The notes under the pieces are model-generated. The model made no database searches. It had not been told where the DNA came from and worked only from the letters and a program-made list of their open reading frames with translations. A DNA stretch of 64,000 nt, taken from Methylosinus sp. C49 (GTDB lineage Bacteria > Pseudomonadota > Alphaproteobacteria > Rhizobiales > Beijerinckiaceae). This document shows positions 1 through 8,813 of the stretch, in pieces. The position numbers and the translations under genes are program-made. Position 1 is the stretch's first letter. The number at the start of each line of letters is the position of its first letter. The DNA is taken from the NCBI RefSeq assembly GCF_009936375.1, contig NZ_AP022332.1, forward strand, positions 1,669,501 to 1,733,500, written 5' to 3'.

Positions 1-188
1 AGGTGGTCACGATCAATGCGTCGGTGAAGATCGTCTTCGATGAAGGCGGCATGGTCATCGTCGCTTACGGCTCGGCGCTGCAGGCCGGCTCGGTCGGCGA
101 TCTCATCCGCGTGCGCAATCAGGATAGCGGGCTCGTCGTCACCGGCCGCGTGCAGGCGGACGGCTCCATTCGTGTGAGCGAGGGCTGA
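1..188 (+). CDS. flgA: Flagellar P-ring assembly chaperone FlgA, C-terminal fragment
   Basis: Only the last ~62 codons are in the window, so the true start lies to the left; the GTG at position 3 is an internal codon. The fragment ends in the typical FlgA SAF-like beta segment (GDLIRVRNQDSG, then VVTGRVQADGSIRV). FlgA is a periplasmic chaperone needed to assemble the FlgI P-ring around the flagellar rod. The TGA stop shares one base with the ATG of flgI, so the two are probably translationally coupled. Identity rests on this short C-terminus plus the neighbouring flgI. Confidence 0.85.
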   Translation, partial: VVTINASVKIVFDEGGMVIVAYGSALQAGSVGDLIRVRNQDSGLVVTGRVQADGSIRVSEG

Positions 189-1282
189 TGCGCAGGCTCG
201 TCGCGCTCGCTCTGCTCGTGCTGATGAGCGCGCCGGCGCTCGCTTCGGTGCGGCTCAAGGACATCACCTTTCCGCGCGGCGCGCGGGAATATCAGCTGCT
301 CGGCTATGGCCTCGTCGTCGGCCTGCAAGGCACGGGCGACACGCTGCGCAACGCGCCTTTCACCGAGCAGTCGGTGTCGTCCATGCTCGATCGGCTCGGC
401 GTCAATGTGCGCAACAGCGCGTTGCGCACGCGCAATCTCGCCGCGGTGATGGTGACGGCGGCGCTGCCGCCCTTCGTCGGCTGGGGCTCGACGATCGACG
501 TCACTGTTTCCGCTATGGGCGATGCGACGTCATTGATGGGCGGAACGCTGCTGCTCACCTCGCTCACCGGCATAGACGGCAATGTCTATGCGATCGCGCA
601 AGGGCCGATCGCCGTCTCGGGCTTCGCCGTCGGCGGTCAGAACGAGACGTTGACGCATGGCGTCGCGACTGTGGGGCGCGTGCCCAATGGCGCGACGATC
701 GAGCGCGAGGCGCCGCGACCCTCCAGCGAGGATGGGGCGCTGATGCTGGAGCTGCGCAATCCCGACTTCGCGACCGCGGTGCGCATCGTCGACGCGATCA
801 ATCATTACTCGCAGGCGAAATACCATCAACGCATCGCGCGCGAGCGCGACAATCGGACCATCTCGTTGACGGCGACGCGCGGCGGCGCGACGCGTCTGCT
901 CGCCGAGATCGGCGAATTGCGCATCGAGCCGAGCACGCCCGCGCGCGTCGTCATCGACGAGCGCACCGGCACTGTGGTGATCGGCCAGGATGTGAAGATC
1001 TCGCCTGTCGCATTGACGCATGGCGGCCTCACCGTGCGCATCAATGAAACGCCGGAAGTCTCGCAGCCGGCGCCTTTCTCCAATGGCAGAACGACCGTGA
1101 CCAGCCAGACGCGCATTACCGCGACCGAGGAGGTCGGCGGCGTCGCCACGCTGGAAGGGCCGACATTGCGCACGCTGGTGCGCGGGCTCAATCAGATCGG
1201 CCTGAAGCCGACAGGGATCATCTCGATCCTGCAGGCGATCAAGACGGCCGGCGCCTTGCAGGCGGATCTCGTCATTCAGTGA
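188..1282 (+). CDS. flgI: Flagellar basal-body P-ring protein FlgI
   Basis: A 364-residue protein, the usual length for FlgI, which polymerises into the P-ring in the peptidoglycan layer around the flagellar rod. It has a Sec signal peptide (about residues 1-19, ending ALA-S) followed by the hallmark start of the mature protein, VRLKDI and then QLLGYGLVVGLQGTGD. The conserved C-terminal half includes RVVIDERTGTVVIG and ends with a GLKPTGIISILQAIKTAGAL segment. It overlaps flgA by one base. The next gene is on the opposite strand, so flgI looks like the end of its transcription unit. Confidence 0.97.
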   Translation: MRRLVALALLVLMSAPALASVRLKDITFPRGAREYQLLGYGLVVGLQGTGDTLRNAPFTEQSVSSMLDRLGVNVRNSALRTRNLAAVMVTAALPPFVGWGSTIDVTVSAMGDATSLMGGTLLLTSLTGIDGNVYAIAQGPIAVSGFAVGGQNETLTHGVATVGRVPNGATIEREAPRPSSEDGALMLELRNPDFATAVRIVDAINHYSQAKYHQRIARERDNRTISLTATRGGATRLLAEIGELRIEPSTPARVVIDERTGTVVIGQDVKISPVALTHGGLTVRINETPEVSQPAPFSNGRTTVTSQTRITATEEVGGVATLEGPTLRTLVRGLNQIGLKPTGIISILQAIKTAGALQADLVIQ

Positions 1283-1289
1283 TGAAGGA

Positions 1290-1499
1290 TCAATGCGGTC
1301 GGCTCGCGCGCAAGGCGCTCTCCAGCGCCATTATGACGGGTATTATGGCGGTCTTCTCACGTTGCGCTGCGGAATAGAGCTCGTCGCCGGCGGTGTGCTC
1401 GATCTTCTGCAGAGCTTCTAGCTGACGCTCGAGACTCTCGAGCAGAGTCGCTGCATCGCTGCGCTCCAGCGTGAGCGAAAGCTCGATCTGATCGCCCAT
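1290..1499 (-). CDS. Small hypothetical protein, helical, convergent with flgI
   Basis: A 69-residue acidic, mostly helical protein beginning MGDQIELSLTLERSDAATLL and ending ALRASRPH. The start at 1499 is chosen because a clear GGAGGA ribosome-binding site lies just upstream; the reading frame stays open to 1865 but that extension looks non-coding (Arg/Pro-rich). I do not recognise a family. Leucine spacing suggests amphipathic helices. It ends 7 bases from the flgI stop, on the other strand. A flagellar role is only suggested by position. Confidence 0.6.
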   Translation of the reverse strand: MGDQIELSLTLERSDAATLLESLERQLEALQKIEHTAGDELYSAAQREKTAIIPVIMALESALRASRPH

Positions 1500-2110
1500 A
1501 TTCTCCTCCGCTAACGCGATCGGCCTCCACGTCTCATTTGGGCGCGGAGGCCGTCCTGCGGAAGGGGCGTCGATGCGCATGATGAGGGCCGGCTCGGTGG
1601 GCGTCGGCGGGACGTCGCGCTCGCGTGTGCGTTGCGCGTCCCCGAGGCCATGGGCGTGACATAGCCTGGCCGCGGCGGCGAGGCCGCAGCGAGCGAATGG
1701 CATGAGAGGTCCTGGTCGGGAATAGGCGAGAGCGCGACAGGCGCGACGCAACACGTTGAATCGGCGAGCGCGAAGCGATCGATGCGTCGCCGCTTCGCCA
1801 TTGCGGCATTTGCGAGCGCTGCGTCTAGATCGCCCAATAGAGTCAAGTGACTGCGCAATAATCATACGCTACCGACGTGGCGTCGCCGAGTGGGCTTCGC
1901 GTAGCTTTCGAAGGGCTCTACGGCCGGATTGCGGATCGGCGAAACTTCAAAGATAATCGGCGCCGACGCTCGAGCGTGAGCGTTCAAGAGAACCGAGGGG
2001 CCTCGGATGCAGGCCCGACCGGCGAATCTGATTGAGGCCCGCAAAGGGAATTCGAGCGTTGTTTTCGCTCCCGCTCTCAGGCTCGCCCAAGCGAGTGAGA
2101 GAGCGAGAAA
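1500..2110. other. Intergenic region, no gene recognised
   Basis: About 600 bases between the two small hypothetical genes. Open frames here are Arg/Pro/Ala-rich shadows without ribosome-binding sites. No tRNA, rRNA or strong terminator was seen. It should contain the promoters of the flanking genes. Confidence 0.5.
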
Positions 2111-2317
2111 ATGGCAAAGAATTCCCTGATCGCCCTGCTGCAGGAGAAGCTCGATTCGGCGCGCCGCGAATTGCGGTCGGCGTCGGTCGATTTCGATATT
2201 TCGGACGAGCAGCTGCTCGATCTGCGGGCGAGCGCGCGGCGGATCTTCCTGGAGCTCAAGGAGCAGGACCGCCAGGTCGCGCAAAAAGGCCTGCTCTCCG
2301 CCTTGAAGTTCTGGTGA
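2111..2317 (+). CDS. Small hypothetical helical protein
   Basis: A 68-residue protein starting MAKNSLIALLQEKLDSARRE and ending LLSALKFW. It is rich in Lys/Glu/Arg/Leu with heptad-like leucines and probably forms a short helical bundle or coiled coil. A purine-rich GAGAGAGCGAGAAA stretch precedes the ATG. No catalytic motif, signal peptide or membrane segment is visible and I do not recognise a family. It lies ahead of the SmbP-like gene but 147 bases away with a palindrome in between, so it need not be in the same operon. Confidence 0.55.
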   Translation: MAKNSLIALLQEKLDSARRELRSASVDFDISDEQLLDLRASARRIFLELKEQDRQVAQKGLLSALKFW

Positions 2318-2370
2318 GGCGCGCAAGGCGTGGCGGAAAATCCCACTGACGGGCTAGCAAGGCGCCCTCA

Positions 2371-2386
2371 TTGCATTTAAATGCAA
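2371..2386. promoter_or_regulatory. Perfect 16-bp AT-rich palindrome upstream of the SmbP-like gene
   Basis: TTGCATTTAAATGCAA is its own reverse complement. It stands out in GC-rich surroundings and lies 79 bases before the ATG of the SmbP-like gene. This is the form expected of a dimeric repressor or activator site. Which regulator binds is not known from the sequence. Confidence 0.45.
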
Positions 2387-2464
2387 GACACGATCATCGG
2401 CGGCCGCGATAAATCGGAGCGCTCAGCGACGATGCGCGCGCCGCCGGATCATGAGGAAACGACC

Positions 2465-2800
2465 ATGAAGCTCAAAACCGCCGTTCTCACGCTCGCTTTC
2501 GGCGGCGCGCTTTTCGCCTCGACGATCGCCCGCGCCGACGACCGGCTCGATCAGGCCTCCAACCATGTCGAGGAAGCGATCACGCAGGTCAAGCTGAAGG
2601 ACACTGGGCTTCTCGCCTATCACGCCGATCTCGCGCTGGAGAAGGCCGAGTCGCTGCAGAAGTTCAAGCCGGACGCGCATCTCGCCGCGGCGATCGACCA
2701 TCTGAAGGCCACCATCGACGAGGCCCGCCAGAACCATCTCGCGCAGGCCGCCGAGCATGTGAAGGCCGCCGACGCGGAGCTCAAGCAGGTCGCGAAGTAA
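2465..2800 (+). CDS. SmbP-like small periplasmic metal-binding protein
   Basis: A 111-residue exported protein. Residues 1-25 form a Sec signal peptide ending ARA-DD. The mature part is a helical bundle with His spread along the helices (H34, H53, H72, H79, H91, H98) and repeat-like segments such as DHLKATIDEARQNHL and EHVKAADAEL. This is the composition of SmbP, the small copper/metal-binding protein described from ammonia oxidisers. The start at 2465 follows a GAGGAAAC site; the frame extends upstream to 2381 but that part is not signal-like. The likely role is periplasmic copper or divalent-metal buffering. It is less His-dense than classical SmbP, so the metal is uncertain. Confidence 0.7.
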   Translation: MKLKTAVLTLAFGGALFASTIARADDRLDQASNHVEEAITQVKLKDTGLLAYHADLALEKAESLQKFKPDAHLAAAIDHLKATIDEARQNHLAQAAEHVKAADAELKQVAK

Positions 2801-2817
2801 TTTCTCGTCCCAGGTCG

Positions 2818-2841
2818 GCGCGCCCCTTCTCGGGGGCGCGC
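2818..2841 (+). terminator. Hairpin after the SmbP-like gene
   Basis: GCGCGCCCC and GGGGGCGCGC can form a strong stem of about 9 bp with a short loop. It lies between two convergent genes, 17 bases after the SmbP-like stop, with no clear T-run. It could end transcription from either side. Confidence 0.5.
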
Positions 2842-2863
2842 TACGACCGGCAAAACTGACATT

Positions 2864-3460
2864 TCATGCTTTTCCGCCCCGATAGAGCACCAGTTCCGGC
2901 CGCCCCGGGGCGCCCGGTCGCACCACGCGGCGGCCGACCGGCTCCGACAGACGAAAATGCGCCTCGCTGGGCGCGATGACGCGGAAGGACGTCAGCCGCA
3001 GCGGATGGGCGGGCGCGACGCCGAGCCAGCGCGGACGGCGCGCGGGCGCGATGGCGCCGAGAACGCGGGAATGCGTCTTGCCGAAATGACGCAGCGGCAG
3101 CAGCAGCAGCTCGAGCTCCAACACGTCGCCCTCGTCTCCGGCGCGTCCCTCGACTCCGGCGACCACGGGAGCCACGCCGTCGATGACGGTCAGCATGACC
3201 GAGGCGAGCGTGCGGCGGTCCTCGGCAGACCACAGATCGAGAAAGGACTTCCCCTTCTGCTCGTCGAGCCAGAGCGCGTTCAGCCGTGTGCCGCAGAGGC
3301 GGATCGGAAAGCGGCCCGCCTCGTCGATCTCGATGATGAAGGAATCGGGCAGCGCCTCGCGAATTTCCGCCGGATCGATCTCGGATCGCTCGGGCGCCGA
3401 TCGCGCCCCTTTCAAGCGGCTCCAATAGGCGTAGAGTTGCTGGTTGACCTTGTGTCTCAT
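2864..3460 (-). CDS. PAS_5-type PAS domain protein
   Basis: A 198-residue cytoplasmic protein that looks like a single PAS_5 domain, a family widespread in alphaproteobacteria and usually of unknown signal. Features include QQLYAYWSRLKG near the start, LPDSFIIEIDEAGRFPIRLCGTRL, and FLDLWSAEDRRTL. No kinase or GGDEF domain is attached, so it would act through a partner. The start at 3460 (MRHKVNQ) is preceded by GGAAAC; the frame is open further upstream but overlaps the opposite-strand rhomboid gene. It is convergent with the SmbP-like gene. Confidence 0.7.
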   Translation of the reverse strand: MRHKVNQQLYAYWSRLKGARSAPERSEIDPAEIREALPDSFIIEIDEAGRFPIRLCGTRLNALWLDEQKGKSFLDLWSAEDRRTLASVMLTVIDGVAPVVAGVEGRAGDEGDVLELELLLLPLRHFGKTHSRVLGAIAPARRPRWLGVAPAHPLRLTSFRVIAPSEAHFRLSEPVGRRVVRPGAPGRPELVLYRGGKA

Positions 3461-3621
3461 TTTGTTTCCAAAACGGCGTATCGTGAAGGACTTTGCGTCG
3501 AATCGGCGCGCCCTGCCGCCCGCCCCCGAGCGACGAGAGCTGAAGAGCAGGCCGCATGCCAGCGGCAAGAAATCGGTAACCACGCGCAATGGCTCCGGCG
3601 AGCCTGAAGGACGGCGCTGAG

Positions 3622-4404
3622 ATGAATGATCGTTTCGAGGCGAGGCCACAGAGGGAGAAAATCCTCAATCTGCCCGGCGAGGTCACGGCGCTGCTCGCCG
3701 CGCTCGCGGCGATCCAATTCGCGCTCGGCGCTCTGCCCGGCGCGACGGTCTCCGAGATCTTCTCGGCGCTGGCTTTCGTTCCGGGACGAATCTCGATCGT
3801 TTTGGCGCCGGACGCCTTCATGCGCTCCATAGCGGGGCAATTGGCTCCGGGCGTCGAGGCCGGCGATATCGCCGAGGCGCTGGGCGCGGAGCGTCTGCCC
3901 TGGTGGACCTTCGTCACCTATGCGCTGCTGCACGCCAATTGGACGCATCTCGCCGTCAATGGCGTGACGCTGGCGGCCTTCGGCTCGCCTCTCTCGCGCC
4001 GTTTCGGCGCGGCGCGCTTCCTCGCCTTCATGGCGCTGACGGCGGCGGCGGGCGCGGCGGCGCATTTTGCGATCCATCCTTTCGATCTCGGCCCGGTCGT
4101 CGGCGCCTCGGCGGCGATCTCGGGAACCATGGCGGCGAGCGCGCGTTTCGCTTTCGCCCAGGATTCGCGGATCGGGGCGCCCTATGCGTCGCGGCGCGCG
4201 TCGAGCCTCGCCGAGCTCTGGTCCAACCGGCGCGCTCTCGCCTTCGTCGGCCTCTGGTTCGCGGCCAATCTGATCTTCGGCCTGTTTCCCGGCGCGGCGG
4301 GGTCGACGGAGCAGATCGCCTGGGAGGCGCATGTCGGCGGCTTTGTGGCGGGGCTTCTCCTGTTCGGCGCCTTCGACCGTCGGCGCGAGGGAGGCCGTGA
4401 GTAA
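3622..4404 (+). CDS. Rhomboid family intramembrane serine protease
   Basis: A 260-residue polytopic membrane protein. It carries the rhomboid core: LLHANWTHLAVNG with the conserved His/Asn (H109, N113), GASAAISG with the nucleophile Ser163 in a GxSx setting, and the catalytic His237 in EAHVGGFVAGLLL. Rhomboids cleave single-pass substrates inside the membrane. The start at 3622 is preferred over the ATG at 3589 because GAAGGA precedes it. It is divergent from the PAS_5 gene, and the substrate is unknown. The residue after the active-site Ser is Ala rather than the common Gly, which is tolerated in the family. Confidence 0.88.
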   Translation: MNDRFEARPQREKILNLPGEVTALLAALAAIQFALGALPGATVSEIFSALAFVPGRISIVLAPDAFMRSIAGQLAPGVEAGDIAEALGAERLPWWTFVTYALLHANWTHLAVNGVTLAAFGSPLSRRFGAARFLAFMALTAAAGAAAHFAIHPFDLGPVVGASAAISGTMAASARFAFAQDSRIGAPYASRRASSLAELWSNRRALAFVGLWFAANLIFGLFPGAAGSTEQIAWEAHVGGFVAGLLLFGAFDRRREGGRE

Positions 4405-4467
4405 CCGCAACAGCTAGCCGCAAGTCGGCAGCGCTGAGATAAACTAGCGAGAGGGGAGGGATTTCAT

Positions 4468-4899
4468 ATGAATGTCGCCCGCATACTCGCCCGCAAGGGA
4501 GCCGAGGTCGTCACCATCGCGCCTGGACGGACATTGCTGCAAGTGGCGGAGGAGCTGACCCGCCGCGGCATAGGCGCGCTCGTCGTCGTCAGCGCCGATG
4601 ACGAGATCGTCGGCCTCATCACCGAGCGCGACATCGTCGGCGCTATTGCGCGCTACGGCGTCGAGGCGCTCTGCGACGAGGTCGCGCGCTTCATGACCGC
4701 CGATCCCATGTCGATCGCCGAGGATCATTCGCTGGAAGCGACGATGGAGGCGATGACGGTGGAGCGCCGCCGTCATCTGCCGGTTCTGCGCGACGGGCGT
4801 CTCGCCGGCCTCGTCTCGATCGGCGACGTCGTCAAATGCCGGATCGACGAGATCGAGTCCGAGCGCCAGGAGCTTCGCGCCTATATCGCGACCGCCTGA
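4468..4899 (+). CDS. CBS-domain pair protein
   Basis: A 143-residue protein built from two CBS repeats (roughly residues 8-60 and 72-130), with the typical VVVSADDEIVGLITERDIV and HLPVLRDGRLAGLVSIGDVV strands. Stand-alone CBS pairs bind adenine nucleotides and act as energy sensors or regulators. A strong GAGAGGGGAGGG site precedes the ATG. It follows the rhomboid gene by 63 bases and could be co-transcribed. No effector domain is present and its target is unknown. Confidence 0.88.
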   Translation: MNVARILARKGAEVVTIAPGRTLLQVAEELTRRGIGALVVVSADDEIVGLITERDIVGAIARYGVEALCDEVARFMTADPMSIAEDHSLEATMEAMTVERRRHLPVLRDGRLAGLVSIGDVVKCRIDEIESERQELRAYIATA

Positions 4900-4945
4900 G
4901 CGCCGCCGCTCCGCGAGGGTGACGCCGGAGCCGCTCGTCAGCGGC

Positions 4946-5977
4946 TCACGGCGTCGCGCCGACGAGCGGTATGTGGGCGAAGATGTTGGGCAGCGAGCGC
5001 CTCGTCGCCTCATGGCCGAGCTCGATCAATTCCTCGGCGCGGTGGAAGTCGAACATGCCGACATCCTCGTGACGCGCATGGATGGTCGCGTCTGGCGGAT
5101 CGCCGGCCATGCGCGAGCGCAATATGCGGTCCTGGATGATATTGAAAGCGTCGATCATCGAGGCGGCGACATTGGGCGCGGCGCCGGGGCGGCGCTGGAA
5201 ATAGCGCGGCAGAAGATGCGCTGCGAGGCCGGGCTCCGAGGCGTCGGCGAAGGGCGCGCTTTCTTTGGCGCGGCCGCCGCCGGCATGGGCGTGATGATCG
5301 TGGATCACATGGGAGCGATACATGGTGTCGGCGGTGACGTTCACCGCTATTACGAAATCGGCGCCCAGCGCCCGGCAGACGGTGATCGGAATGGGATTGA
5401 CGAGCGCGCCGTCGAAGAGCCAACGGTCGCCGATGCGCACGGGCTCGAAAATGCCGGGCAGAGCGTAGGAGGCGCGCACGGCCGGCGCCAGCGCTCCGCG
5501 CTTCAGCCAGACCTCGTGTCCCGTGCCGACCTCGGTGGCGACGGCGGCGAAGCGGATCGGCAGATCCTCGATCGTGAGGTCGGTCAGCTCTTTCTCGAGC
5601 GCCGCGCGCAGCCGCTCGCCGCCGATGAGGCTCATGCCGGAGAAGGACAGATCCATGAAGGTGAAGACGCGCCTTTTGGTCATGGAGCGCGCGAAGGCCT
5701 CCACGGCGTCCAGCTTGCCGGCGGCGTAGCAGCTGCCGACCACGGCGCCGATGGAGGTGCCGGCGACCACATCGGGCACGATCCCATGCGCCGCCAATTC
5801 GCGCAGCACGCCGATATGCGACCAGCCGCGCGCCGCGCCGGCGCCGAGCGCCAGGCCGATCTTGGGCCGGGCGGCCGCGGGCGGTGGCGTCGGCTCGCGC
5901 GCAATGGGCGGCGCATCGACCCCGCCGCCGCCATCCGGCGCCCATCTGTCGAAGGGATTGCGAAAAAAGGCCGTCAT
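4946..5977 (-). CDS. Patatin-like phospholipase, RssA type
   Basis: A 343-residue patatin-fold hydrolase. The oxyanion Gly-rich segment is LGAGAARGWSHIGVL (about 44-58), the nucleophile Ser75 is in GTSIG, and the catalytic Asp189 is in LFDGALVNPIP. These make the Ser-Asp dyad of bacterial patatins. The Pro-rich N-terminus (about 13-37) is a probable linker. An AGGAGAGG site fixes the start at 5977; the frame is open further upstream but lacks coding character. Expected activity is lipid acyl hydrolysis, with natural substrate unknown. It is convergent with the CBS gene. Confidence 0.88.
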   Translation of the reverse strand: MTAFFRNPFDRWAPDGGGGVDAPPIAREPTPPPAAARPKIGLALGAGAARGWSHIGVLRELAAHGIVPDVVAGTSIGAVVGSCYAAGKLDAVEAFARSMTKRRVFTFMDLSFSGMSLIGGERLRAALEKELTDLTIEDLPIRFAAVATEVGTGHEVWLKRGALAPAVRASYALPGIFEPVRIGDRWLFDGALVNPIPITVCRALGADFVIAVNVTADTMYRSHVIHDHHAHAGGGRAKESAPFADASEPGLAAHLLPRYFQRRPGAAPNVAASMIDAFNIIQDRILRSRMAGDPPDATIHARHEDVGMFDFHRAEELIELGHEATRRSLPNIFAHIPLVGATP

Positions 5978-6101
5978 CGCGCCTCTCCTGCCTGCCGTCT
6001 CCGCCCGTCTTCTGATTTTTCTTATATTGGGCGGAAGGCTGCGCGCTGAAAGTAGCGGGGCGGTTAACGGCGCCGTCGCGGGGCCGGATCGGCTGCTCGG
6101 C

Positions 6102-7040
6102 TCAGGCCGGCTCGGTTCCGAAGATCGACCAGCCCATGCGCCGCGCCAGTCTCTCCAGCGCGATGCGGCCGAGATGGGAATTGCCATTGGCGTCGAGGCC
6201 CGGCGACCAGACGGCGATGGACGCCTTGCCGGGCGCAACGGCCAATATGCCGCCGCCGACGCCGCTCTTGCCGGGCAGGCCGACGCGATAGGCGAATTCG
6301 CCGGAGCCGTCGTAATGGCCGCAGGTCAGCATCAGCGCATTGATGCGGCGGGCGCGCTCGGCCGAGACCACCGACGATCCGGTGGAGGGGATACGGCCCG
6401 AATGGGCGAGATAGCGCCCCGCCATCGCCAGCTGCCGGCAGGTCATGGCGATGGCGCAATGGTGGAAATAGACGCCGAGCGTGAAATCCACTGGATTGGC
6501 GATCACGCCGAAGGATTTCATATAATTGGCGAGCGCTATGTTACGAAAGCCGGTACGCTTTTCCGATTCCGCCACGGCCCGGTCGACATAGATCGTCTCG
6601 TCCTGGGCCAAAAACTGCAGAAAGCGCAAAATCTCACCCAGAGCCTCGCGCGGCTGATGGCCGGACAGGATCACATCCGTCACCGCTATGGCGCCGGCGT
6701 TGATGAAGGGATTGCGCGGCACGCCGCGCTCGCGTTCCAGCTGCACGATCGAGTTGAACGGATTGCCGGAGGGCTCGCGGCCGACGCGCCGCCACAGAAG
6801 ATCGCCCACCATGCCGAGCGCCAGCGTCAGCGTGAAGACTTTGGAAATGCTCTGGATCGAGAAAGGCGTGTCGGCGTCGCCGCCGGCGGCGACGCGGCCC
6901 TCGGCGTCGATGACCACAATGCCGAAAGCACCGGGGTCGACGCCCGCCAGCTCAGGGATGTAGCTCGCGACCTCGCCGCGATCCGGCCGCGCCGCCATTT
7001 CGGCGGCGATCTCCTGCACGGCTGTTTCGAGCTCGGTCAC
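6102..7040 (-). CDS. glsA: Glutaminase (serine-dependent beta-lactamase fold)
   Basis: A 312-residue protein of GlsA length. It hydrolyses glutamine to glutamate and ammonia. The catalytic SxxK motif is S64-I-S-K67 in [10 protein letters not shown]. Other family signatures are [20 protein letters not shown] and [30 protein letters not shown] start at 7040 is chosen because GAGGCA precedes it and the length then matches the family. The hisI stop lies 32 bases upstream, so hisI and glsA may share a transcript. Confidence 0.92.
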   Translation of the reverse strand: MTELETAVQEIAAEMAARPDRGEVASYIPELAGVDPGAFGIVVIDAEGRVAAGGDADTPFSIQSISKVFTLTLALGMVGDLLWRRVGREPSGNPFNSIVQLERERGVPRNPFINAGAIAVTDVILSGHQPREALGEILRFLQFLAQDETIYVDRAVAESEKRTGFRNIALANYMKSFGVIANPVDFTLGVYFHHCAIAMTCRQLAMAGRYLAHSGRIPSTGSSVVSAERARRINALMLTCGHYDGSGEFAYRVGLPGKSGVGGGILAVAPGKASIAVWSPGLDANGNSHLGRIALERLARRMGWSIFGTEPA

Positions 7041-7072
7041 TTGTGCCTCACCAGAGCGCGATGTCGGGCTTT

Positions 7073-7483
7073 TTAGCTCTCGAGAACGAGGCGGGGAGCG
7101 GCGCCGCTCTCGCCCAAATTCTCGACATGGCGATAGAAGCAGGATTTGCGGCCGGTGTGGCAGGCCTTGCCGTCGCCGCCGGGCTCGACGGCGAGCAGCA
7201 GCGCGTCCTGGTCGCAATCGACCTTCAGCGACACCACTTTCTGCACCTGGCCGGAGGTGTCGCCCTTGCGCCACAGGCTCTGTCGGGAGCGCGACCAATA
7301 ATGCGCGACGCCCGTCTCCAGCGTCTTCTCGAGCGCCAGCGCGTTCATATAGGCGACCATCAGCACCTCGTTCGTCGCCGCCTCGACGGTGACGCAGACG
7401 ATGAGCCCCTGGGCGTCATAGCGCGGCGTGAGGGCGAGCCCTTCCTCGAGCGCATGAGCCTCGGCCGGCGGCAGAGCGGACAT
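7073..7483 (-). CDS. hisI: Phosphoribosyl-AMP cyclohydrolase
   Basis: A 136-residue monofunctional HisI that opens the adenine ring of phosphoribosyl-AMP in histidine biosynthesis. Diagnostic segments are [25 protein letters not shown], the metal-binding [10 protein letters not shown] and the zinc cysteines in [11 protein letters not shown]. It is unlinked to other his genes here and lies 22 bases after folE, suggesting a folE-hisI transcript, an arrangement seen in other alphaproteobacteria. Confidence 0.95.
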   Translation of the reverse strand: MSALPPAEAHALEEGLALTPRYDAQGLIVCVTVEAATNEVLMVAYMNALALEKTLETGVAHYWSRSRQSLWRKGDTSGQVQKVVSLKVDCDQDALLLAVEPGGDGKACHTGRKSCFYRHVENLGESGAAPRLVLES

Positions 7484-7505
7484 AGGATTTCCCTCGGGGA
7501 AGCGG

Positions 7506-8135
7506 TCAGCGGGCGCCGCGCAGCAGCGTGTAGAAATGCACCTGCTCGGCCGGATCGTCGCGGAACACGCCCGAGAACTGCACCGTCACCGTGGAGGAGC
7601 CCTGCTTCATCACGCCGCGCATGGACATGCACATATGCTCCGCCTCCACCAGCACGGCGACGCCGCGCGGCGTCAGATGCTGGTTGATCGCGGTGGCGAT
7701 CTGCGCCGTCATGGCTTCCTGCGTCTGCAACCTGCGGGCGTAGACGTCGACGAGCCGCGCCAGCTTGGAGAGGCCGACGACGCCGCCGGTCGGATAATAG
7801 GCGATATGCGCTTTTCCGACAAAAGGAACGACGTGATGCTCGCAATGCGAGAAAAACGGTATGTCGCGGACCAGCACGAGGTCGTCATAGCCCTCGACCT
7901 CCTCGAAGACGCGGGCCAGTTCCTCGCCCGCGTCCTCCTGATAGCCGCGGAAGAATTCCTCATAGGCCTTCACGACGCGGCGGGGCGTCTCCTTGAGACC
8001 CTCCCTTTCGGGATTGTCGCCCGCCCAGCGCAGCAGCACGCGCACTGCCGCCTCCGCTTCCTCGCGGGTCGGGCGCTCGACGGGAGTCTCGGCCGTCTCG
8101 TTACGGTCGAGCAAGGACTTAACCACGGCATCCAT
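7506..8135 (-). CDS. folE: GTP cyclohydrolase I
   Basis: A 209-residue type I enzyme making dihydroneopterin triphosphate from GTP, the first step to folate and, in methylotrophs, to methanopterin-type cofactors. Zinc ligands are visible in [12 protein letters not shown] and [31 protein letters not shown] is the substrate-binding region. It begins MDAVVKSLL at 8135, next to a divergent NifU-like gene, with the shared promoter region between 8136 and 8266. Confidence 0.95.
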   Translation of the reverse strand: MDAVVKSLLDRNETAETPVERPTREEAEAAVRVLLRWAGDNPEREGLKETPRRVVKAYEEFFRGYQEDAGEELARVFEEVEGYDDLVLVRDIPFFSHCEHHVVPFVGKAHIAYYPTGGVVGLSKLARLVDVYARRLQTQEAMTAQIATAINQHLTPRGVAVLVEAEHMCMSMRGVMKQGSSTVTVQFSGVFRDDPAEQVHFYTLLRGAR

Positions 8136-8266
8136 GTGGCGCCTCCAGATAGACGATTGGCCCGACCACTTCGGGGAAGACGGCCGCTTTCAACGCGGCC
8201 TGCGGAATTATATACTCAGTGGAAGGATTCCACGTAACCCCCCCCGCTAGCAACTTATCGGCCACA

Positions 8267-8704
8267 ATGCTCGATCAAGTCTACAACCAGCGCATACTGG
8301 AGCTCGCCGCGCAGATACCGCGCGTCGGTCGTCTCGAGGCTCCAGACGCGAGCGCCACCGCCCATTCCAAGCTGTGCGGATCGACCGTCACGATCGATCT
8401 CACCCTATCGGATGGAAAAGTGGCGGATTTCGCACATGAGGTCAAAGCCTGCGCACTCGGCCAGGCGGCCTCCTCGATCATGGCGCGCAACATTGTCGGC
8501 TCCACGCCGCAAGAGCTGCGCGACCTGCGCGAGACCGTCCGCAAGATGTTGAAGGAAAATGGCGCTCCGCCCCAGGGAAAATGGGAGGACATCGCCATTC
8601 TGGAGCCTGTGCGCGATTTCAAATCGCGTCACGCCTCGACGCTCCTGACCTTCGACGCCGTCGTGGACGCGATCGGGCAGATCGAGAAGCGACAACAGGG
8701 CTGA
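8267..8704 (+). CDS. NifU/IscU-like iron-sulfur scaffold protein
   Basis: A 145-residue protein with the IscU/NifU-N fold: MLDQVYNQRILELAAQIPRV, then SKLCGSTVTIDL, then VKACALGQAASSIMARNIVGST. Two of the three scaffold cysteines are present (LCGS and ACALG); the third C-terminal Cys of IscU is not seen, which is typical of the shorter alphaproteobacterial paralogs often found beside folE. It probably assists Fe-S assembly rather than being the main scaffold. The ATG at 8267 gives a normal N-terminus; the open frame from 8219 is longer but not family-like. Confidence 0.8.
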   Translation: MLDQVYNQRILELAAQIPRVGRLEAPDASATAHSKLCGSTVTIDLTLSDGKVADFAHEVKACALGQAASSIMARNIVGSTPQELRDLRETVRKMLKENGAPPQGKWEDIAILEPVRDFKSRHASTLLTFDAVVDAIGQIEKRQQG

Positions 8705-8728
8705 GGGGGGACGCTTCGGCGTTCCCTC
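8703..8728 (+). terminator. Hairpin with TTCG loop after the NifU-like gene
   Basis: GAGGGGGGACGC, loop TTCG, GCGTTCCCTC form a stable stem that overlaps the stop codon. There is no T-run, so termination strength is uncertain. Confidence 0.5.
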
Positions 8729-8813
8729 TGGCGCGGCGCGAGACGGCGCCGCTCGGGCCGGCTCGTCTCCGACGGGCCGGCGGCGGCGACTTGCGCGCCA
8801 TGGGAGACTGCGA

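Noticed and set aside
4919-6049. 376-residue plus-strand frame
   Set aside because: Antisense shadow of the patatin gene, which has motifs and a ribosome-binding site.
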